This document shows positions 6,435 to 12,172 of a DNA stretch of 12,172 nt, one piece after another. The position numbers and the translations under genes were made by a program. Under the pieces are notes generated by a model. The model saw only the letters and a list, made by a program, of their open reading frames with translations. It did no database searches and was not told the origin of the DNA. Position 1 is the first letter of the stretch. Each line of letters begins with the position of its first letter. Origin of the DNA: DASRYH01 sp035687245 (GTDB taxonomy: Bacteria; Actinomycetota; Coriobacteriia; Anaerosomatales; PHET01); contig DASRYH010000041.1 of the NCBI GenBank assembly GCA_035687245.1, forward strand, positions 1 through 12,172, in the 5' to 3' direction.

Positions 6435-8015
6435 TTACAGCTCCACGTACCAGGCGTCGTCCATCTTCGCCTCGTCCTTGATACGAGCGAGCAGGTTCTC
6501 GCCGATCGGGGCATCGACGGTGAGCGCCATGAGGGCCTGCCCACCCACGTCGGTACGGCCGACCTGCATAGAACCGATGTTGACGGCGGCTTCGCCCAGC
6601 ACCGTGCCGACCTTGCCGATCATGCCGGGGCGGTCAGGGTAGCGGAAGAAGACCATGTGCTTGGTGGGCGGGAAGTCCATGTCGTAGCCGAAGAGCGTGA
6701 CGATGCGCGGCTCGTCCTTCTTGCCCACGAGCGCGGCGCCGATCTCGCATGGACCGTGCGGCGTCTCGGCTCGCAGAATGAGCATCGAGACGAAGTCGTG
6801 AGTCTCGCTGCGGCGCGTCTCGCTCACACGGATACCACGCGCTTCGGCGAGGTAGTCAGCGTTGACGAAGTTGACGCCCTCGTCGGTCGCGCGCGACAGG
6901 ATGCCCTTGAGTCCAGCGGTGCGCACGATGCGCGTGTCGTTGTCGGCGAGCTGCCCCACGGTGAGGATGTCGAGGGCCTCGATGCCACCTTCGGCGAACT
7001 GCGCGAGCATGCAGCCCATGTCCTGAGCCAGATCGATGTAGGGACCGACCTTCTCCATGACCTCGGGCGAGACCGGGGCGACGTTGACGGCGGTCGGGAC
7101 CATGCGGCCCTCGAGGCCGAGGATGACGAACTCGGCGATCTGCTCACCGGCGCGGTCCTGCGCCTCGGAGGTGGATGCGCCGAGGTGCGGGGTGAGGATC
7201 ACGTTGTCGAACTCGATGAGCGGAGAGTCAGTGCAGGGCTCGACTTCGTAGACGTCGATAGCGGCCGCGGCGACCTGACCGCTGCGCAGCGCGTCGGCGA
7301 GCGCGTCCATCTGGTAGATGCCGCCACGAGCTGTGTTCACGAGGCGAACACCGTGCTTCATCATCGCGAAACGCTCGGCGCCGAACATGCCGATCGTGTC
7401 CTTGGTCTTGGGCAGGTGCACCGTGATGAAGTCGGCGAGCGGGAGCAGATCGTCCACGTTCGGGTAGAGCGTCACACCCATCTCCGCGGCGCGAGACTCG
7501 GAGACGTAGGGGTCGAACGCGATGAGCTTCATGCCGAAGCCGCGAGCGCGCTCGGCCACAAGCGAACCGATGCGGCCGAGGCCGTAGATGGCAAGCGTCT
7601 TCTCATAGAGCTCGGCGCCGGTGAACTTGCCGCGCTCCCACTTGCACTGCTTCATCGAAGCGTTGGCCTGCGGCGTCTTGCGAGCCATGGCGAGCATGAG
7701 CGCCATCGTCTGCTCGGCAGCCGACACGATGTTGGAGGTCGGGGCGTTGCACACGATGATGCCGCGCTCGGTGGCAGCATCGACATCGACGTTGTCCACG
7801 CCGACACCGGCGCGGCCGATGATCTTCAGGTTCACGCCGGCCTCAATGACCTCACGCGTTGCGCGGGTCGCCGAACGCACGATGAGCGCGTCGTACTCGG
7901 GGATCTCGGCCACGAGCTGCTCGGGCGTGAGATCGGTCTTTACCGCGACGTCGAACTTCTCCTTGAGAAGATCTACGCCGCTGGCGGCGATGCTTTCGGC
8001 TACAAGAACCTTCAC
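6435..8015 (-). CDS. serA: D-3-phosphoglycerate dehydrogenase
   Basis: 526-residue SerA that oxidises 3-phosphoglycerate to 3-phosphohydroxypyruvate with NAD, the first step of serine synthesis. The catalytic half has the Rossmann motif GLGRIG at 145-150, R230 in NTARGG, E259 in YEVEP and H277 in TPHLGAST, which form the substrate/catalytic set of D-2-hydroxyacid dehydrogenases. Residues about 315-445 match the intervening domain of long (type I) SerA proteins, and about 452-526 form a C-terminal ACT domain (YPDRPGMIGKVG) usually tied to serine feedback. The GTG at 8015 (protein beginning MKVLVAES) is chosen because GGGGAG ends 5 nt upstream. A longer frame to 8099 would run deep into the preceding gene and add 28 low-complexity residues. 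It starts 10 nt after the aminotransferase stop. Confidence 0.96.
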   Translation of the reverse strand: MKVLVAESIAASGVDLLKEKFDVAVKTDLTPEQLVAEIPEYDALIVRSATRATREVIEAGVNLKIIGRAGVGVDNVDVDAATERGIIVCNAPTSNIVSAAEQTMALMLAMARKTPQANASMKQCKWERGKFTGAELYEKTLAIYGLGRIGSLVAERARGFGMKLIAFDPYVSESRAAEMGVTLYPNVDDLLPLADFITVHLPKTKDTIGMFGAERFAMMKHGVRLVNTARGGIYQMDALADALRSGQVAAAAIDVYEVEPCTDSPLIEFDNVILTPHLGASTSEAQDRAGEQIAEFVILGLEGRMVPTAVNVAPVSPEVMEKVGPYIDLAQDMGCMLAQFAEGGIEALDILTVGQLADNDTRIVRTAGLKGILSRATDEGVNFVNADYLAEARGIRVSETRRSETHDFVSMLILRAETPHGPCEIGAALVGKKDEPRIVTLFGYDMDFPPTKHMVFFRYPDRPGMIGKVGTVLGEAAVNIGSMQVGRTDVGGQALMALTVDAPIGENLLARIKDEAKMDDAWYVEL

Positions 8016-8020
8016 AGTCG

Positions 8021-8026
8021 CTCCCC
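8021..8026 (-). promoter_or_regulatory. Ribosome-binding site deciding the serA GTG start
   Basis: GGGGAG on the minus strand, 5 nt before the GTG at 8015. Its first base is the last base of the upstream aminotransferase stop codon, which suggests coupled translation. Confidence 0.7.
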
Positions 8027-9171
8027 TACCCTTCCATGAATACGGTCTCGGCGGCCTTGATGCCGGCGCCACGCTCGAACTCGTAGCCGAGCTCGGCAAG
8101 CGTCATCTCAAGCGCAGCCAGCGTGGTGATGATGTCGAACTCGCCAAAGTAGCCCAGGTGGCCGACGCGGAAGATCTTGCCCGCGTAGTCGTCCTGGCCA
8201 CCGGCGATGGTGATGCCGTACTTGTTCTTGAGGATCGAGACGATCTTCTTGCCGTCGATGCCCTCAGGAACCCAGACCGGCGTGACGGCCGAGCCGCGGC
8301 CTTCCGGCGGCGCGAAGAGCTTCATGCCCAGCGCCTCGCAGCCCTGGCGGGTCGCTTCGGCAAGGCGCGAGTGGCGGGCGATCGTATTCTCGATGCCCTC
8401 CTCGCGGATCATCTTCAGCGACACGTTGAGGCCGAGCACCAGGGTGACTGCCGGGGTGAACGGCGTCGTGTCCTTCTCGACGTTCTTCTTGTACTTCATC
8501 CAGTCGAAGTAGAACTTCGGCAAAGTCGAGCGCTCGTAGGCGCGCCACGCCTTCTCGGAGACGGTGCAGGCGGCTAGGCCCGGCGGGAGCATGAGGCCCT
8601 TCTGGGAGCCGGTCATGACGACGTCGAGACCCCACTCGTCGGTCTTGCACTCAACCGCACCGATGCCGGTGATCGAGTCGACGATGAGCACGCACTCCGG
8701 ATACGCCTTCACGATCTCGCCGATCGCCTTCACGTCATTGAGCACGCCCGAGGAGGTCTCGGACTGCGTAACGATGACCGCGCGCGCACCGGGGTTGGCC
8801 TCGAGTGCCGCAGCGACGTCGGCGGGCCTAACGACCTCGGTCCACGCGTACTGCAGATCCACGACGTTGACGCCGTAGGTCTCGCAGATGTTCTTCTGGC
8901 GGTCGCCGAACTTGCCGTTGCGGCAGACGATCGCGGTGTCGCCCGCGCACAGCGTGTTCACGATTGCCGACTCCATGACGCCCGTACCGGAGCAGGCGAA
9001 CAGAAGTGCGTCACCTTCGGTCTGGAACACGTACTTCAGGCCCTCGATGGCGGCCCTGAACGCCGCCGAGAAGTCCGGCGTGCGGTGGTGGATGATCGGG
9101 CCGGCCATGCTGAGCATAACCTCGGCGGGCACCGGGGTCGGACCCGGCGTCATCAGGTACTTCTTCTGCAT
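8026..9171 (-). CDS. Class V PLP-dependent aminotransferase (serine/alanine-glyoxylate type), possible phosphoserine transaminase
   Basis: 381 residues of the class V aminotransferase family, in the branch that includes serine-pyruvate and alanine-glyoxylate aminotransferases. The start MTPGPTPVP near residue 7 and HHRTPDF at 28-34 are typical of the branch. The PLP Schiff-base lysine is K191 in TGSQKGL, D165 should contact the pyridine nitrogen, and R335 in FRVGHLG should bind substrate carboxylate. It is not a classical SerC by sequence. It lies immediately upstream of serA with a 10-nt gap, and related enzymes in some archaea act on phosphohydroxypyruvate, so a role as the second enzyme of serine synthesis is a reasonable inference. 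Glyoxylate or pyruvate transamination is the alternative. The ATG has GGGAG about 7 nt upstream, after a 118-nt gap from ilvC. Confidence 0.9.
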   Translation of the reverse strand: MQKKYLMTPGPTPVPAEVMLSMAGPIIHHRTPDFSAAFRAAIEGLKYVFQTEGDALLFACSGTGVMESAIVNTLCAGDTAIVCRNGKFGDRQKNICETYGVNVVDLQYAWTEVVRPADVAAALEANPGARAVIVTQSETSSGVLNDVKAIGEIVKAYPECVLIVDSITGIGAVECKTDEWGLDVVMTGSQKGLMLPPGLAACTVSEKAWRAYERSTLPKFYFDWMKYKKNVEKDTTPFTPAVTLVLGLNVSLKMIREEGIENTIARHSRLAEATRQGCEALGMKLFAPPEGRGSAVTPVWVPEGIDGKKIVSILKNKYGITIAGGQDDYAGKIFRVGHLGYFGEFDIITTLAALEMTLAELGYEFERGAGIKAAETVFMEG

Positions 9172-9240
9172 CGCTTATCTCCCTCTAGTCCCAGGCAAAT
9201 GTCCTACGGCGTGCGGGTGGCGCGGGTGGTGTGCGGTGCG

Positions 9241-9278
9241 ACGTTGCATCAGCTGCGCAAGTCAGCTGGATGCAACGT
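9241..9278. other. Strong hairpin in the ilvC-aminotransferase gap
   Basis: ACGTTGCATC (9241-9250) and GATGCAACGT (9269-9278) pair perfectly. AGCTG (9251-9255) and CAGCT (9263-9267) extend the stem to 15 bp with one bulged G at 9268 and a 7-nt loop. No T-tract follows on either strand, so this is not a standard intrinsic terminator. It lies 12 nt past the ilvC stop and about 70 nt before the aminotransferase start. It may attenuate or process the transcript, or protect the 3' end of an ilvBNC message; the exact role is unknown. Confidence 0.7.
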
Positions 9279-9289
9279 GCGGGATGCGG

Positions 9290-10291
9290 CTAGTCCGCAT
9301 CCCGCTTGATCCAGCTGAACATCGAGCGCAGCTCGCTGCCGACTTCCTCGACATACGCATCGGCGTGAATACGGCGCATCGACTTGAACCAAGGCTGGCC
9401 GGCCTTGTTCTCGAGGATGAAGTCGCGAGCAAAACCACCGTTCTGGATGTTGTAGAGCGCCTCAGCCATCGCCGCGCGCGTGTCGTCGGTGATGATCTTG
9501 GGGCCGGTGTAGTAGTCGCCGTACTCGGCTGTGTTCGAGATCGAGTCGCGCATCTTGGCCATGCCGCCCTCGAACATGAGGTCGACGATGAGCTTGACCT
9601 CGTGTAGGCACTCGAAGTAGGCGATCTCGGGCTGGTAGCCCGCCTCAACGAGCGTGTCGAAGCCGGCCTCGATCAGATGCGTCAGGCCGCCGCACAGCAC
9701 AACCTGCTCGCCGAACAGATCGGTCTCGGTCTCTTCGGAGAACGTGGTCTCAATGACGCCGGCGCGAGCGCCGCCGATGCCCCACGCGTAGGACAGCGCG
9801 AGGTCCTTGGCTTTGCCGGAGGCGTCCTGGTGCACGGCGATGAGGCACGGCACGCCGGAACCCTCGGTGTAGACGCGGCGGACCATATGGCCCGGGCCCT
9901 TCGGCGCGATCATGATGACGTCGACGCCCTCGGGCGCGACGATCTGGTCGAAGCGGATGTTGAAGCCGTGCGCGAAGGCCAGGGCCTTGCCGGCGCTCAT
10001 GCTCTCGTGGATCTCCGCGTAGTAGATGTGAGCGGCGGTCTCATCGGGAACGAGCACCATGACCAGGTCGGCCTCAGCTGCCGCCTCGCGCGGCGTCATG
10101 ACCTTCAGGCCAGCCTCTCGAGCCTTGTCCCAGCTCGAGGAGCCACTGCGCAGGCCCACGCGGACGTCGACACCCGAGTCGTGCAGGTTCAGTGCGTGCG
10201 CGTGACCCTGGCTGCCATAGCCGATGATGGCGACCTTGCGGCCCTTGATCAGTTCGGGAGATGCATCGTTCTCGTAGTAGACGGTTGCCAT
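9290..10291 (-). CDS. ilvC: Ketol-acid reductoisomerase (NADP+), class I
   Basis: 333-residue KARI that converts acetolactate and acetohydroxybutyrate to the dihydroxy-acids of valine/leucine and isoleucine synthesis, using Mg2+ and NAD(P)H. The Rossmann loop GYGSQGHA is at 24-31, and the cofactor-selecting loop GLRSGSSSW at 46-54 carries R48 and several serines, which fits NADPH. H108 sits in AFAHGFN; the Mg ligands are D191 and E195 (DLFGEQ) and E227 and E231 (ECLHE), with substrate S252 in SNTAEYG. The short length is class I. The ATG at 10291 (MATVYYENDA) has GGAGGAAGG ending 7 nt upstream. An in-frame ATG at 10357 would add 22 residues absent from the family. It follows ilvN after a 126-nt gap. 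Confidence 0.97.
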   Translation of the reverse strand: MATVYYENDASPELIKGRKVAIIGYGSQGHAHALNLHDSGVDVRVGLRSGSSSWDKAREAGLKVMTPREAAAEADLVMVLVPDETAAHIYYAEIHESMSAGKALAFAHGFNIRFDQIVAPEGVDVIMIAPKGPGHMVRRVYTEGSGVPCLIAVHQDASGKAKDLALSYAWGIGGARAGVIETTFSEETETDLFGEQVVLCGGLTHLIEAGFDTLVEAGYQPEIAYFECLHEVKLIVDLMFEGGMAKMRDSISNTAEYGDYYTGPKIITDDTRAAMAEALYNIQNGGFARDFILENKAGQPWFKSMRRIHADAYVEEVGSELRSMFSWIKRDAD

Positions 10292-10298
10292 ATCCTCG

Positions 10299-10307
10299 CC
10301 TTCCTCC
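10299..10307 (-). promoter_or_regulatory. Ribosome-binding site deciding the ilvC start
   Basis: GGAGGAAGG on the minus strand with a 7-nt spacer to the ATG at 10291. If the frame really began at 10357 this strong site would be coding sequence, so it argues for the shorter protein. Confidence 0.7.
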
Positions 10308-10417
10308 AGTTCGTGTTCGCTGCCGAAACCCATTCGGCGGATCGTCGTTGCTGTCATGCATCGTGCGGCGTAGCGGTGACTTCTTGGTGATATCCGTGTT
10401 ACTTCTCCCGCAGCGGG

Positions 10418-10902
10418 CTAGCTCTCCCTTCCGCCTCGGGTAAGCGCGATCTTGCCGGTGCGCGCCATCTCCTTGATGCCGTACGCGCGGAACAGGTCCT
10501 CCATCGCGTCGACTTTGTCGGTGGCGCCAGTGGCCTCGATGGTCACCGAGTTCTTACCGACGTCCACGATCTTGGCCCGGAACACGTTCGCGATCTCGAT
10601 GATCTCGTGACGCTTCTCAGGCGCCGCGTTGACCTTGAACAGAACGAGCTCGCGCTCGACTGAATCGGCCGGATCGAGTTCCTGGACCTTGATGACGTTG
10701 ATGAGCTTGTGAACCTGCTTGGTGATCTGCTCGATCGGCGTCTCCGCCGCCGAACAGACGACCGTGATACGCGACATGGTCGGGTCCTCGGTCGTACCCA
10801 CAGCAAGCGAGTCGATGTTGAAGCCGCGACGCGCGAACAGCGAAGCGACGCGCGTCAGGACGCCCGGCTTGTTCTCAACGACGACAGACAGGGTGTGTCT
10901 CA

Positions 10903-10903
<1 letters not shown>
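10418..10903 (-). CDS. ilvN: Acetolactate synthase small (regulatory) subunit
   Basis: 161 residues, usual for the IlvN/IlvH family. The protein binds the IlvB catalytic subunit, raises its activity and makes it sensitive to valine. The ACT domain at 1-76 begins MRHTLSVVVENKPGVL; N11, G14 and N29 correspond to positions tied to valine binding in E. coli IlvH. Residues about 83-158 form the C-terminal small-subunit domain. The ATG at 10903 shares its A with the TAA stop of ilvB (TAATG), and a GGAGG lies about 10 nt upstream within ilvB, so the two subunits are probably made by coupled translation. A GTG nine bases earlier (10912) is in frame but less likely. The name ilvH would be equally defensible. 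Confidence 0.96.

Positions 10904-12172
<1,269 letters not shown>

Noticed and set aside
8016..8099. 28-residue N-terminal extension of serA
   Set aside because: It overlaps the conserved C-terminus of the aminotransferase gene, is Ser/Pro/Arg-rich, and the GTG at 8015 matches the normal SerA start and has a good ribosome-binding site.
10292..10357. Alternative ATG start of ilvC at 10357, or a small leader peptide in the same frame
   Set aside because: The 22 extra residues are not part of ketol-acid reductoisomerases. The ATG at 10291 has its own good ribosome-binding site, and there is no run of Val, Leu or Ile codons suggesting an attenuator peptide.
10407..10420. CCCGC-A-GCGGG palindrome near the ilvN stop as a terminator
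   Set aside because: The loop would be too small for the full stem and no T-tract follows, so it is not supported as a terminator.

Overview
The window is high-GC bacterial DNA with every supported gene on the minus strand. Gene order, GTG starts, a class I ketol-acid reductoisomerase and a secreted multihaem cytochrome together suggest an anaerobic actinobacterium, perhaps of the Coriobacteriia/OPB41 type. That placement is inference only, because there is no rRNA or other marker here.

Reading in the direction of transcription (right to left), the first block (12172 to 1986) is an amino-acid biosynthesis cluster: ilvB (5' end outside the window), ilvN, ilvC, a class V aminotransferase, serA, a 531-residue polytopic membrane protein, leuA and leuC. 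ilvB/ilvN and membrane protein/leuA overlap by one base, and aminotransferase/serA and serA/membrane protein are separated by 10 bases or fewer. The larger gaps are 126 nt (ilvN to ilvC) and 118 nt (ilvC to aminotransferase); the latter holds a strong hairpin. The enzymes make acetohydroxyacids and dihydroxy-acids for valine, isoleucine and leucine, carry out the first two leucine-specific steps, and start serine synthesis from 3-phosphoglycerate. ilvD, leuB, leuD, serB and a classical serC are not in the window.

The block closes with an intrinsic terminator (about 1846-1880). A 331-nt intergenic region (1655-1985) also carries a perfect CRP/FNR-family-like palindrome (TTGTGA-N6-TCACAA, 1819-1836) and a 55-nt nested dyad (1742-1796), both upstream of the second unit.

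The second unit (1654 down to the left edge) is a 3'-truncated gene for an exported multihaem c-type cytochrome. It has a signal peptide, two apparent Ig-like domains and at least 15 CxxCH haem motifs; a 16th is cut by the window edge. From residue 338 the haems lie in tandem 63-64-residue triheme units, each with three extra conserved histidines, a plausible modular electron conduit. This gene and its control region are the most interesting part of the window; the rest is recognisable core metabolism with an unassigned membrane protein embedded in it.
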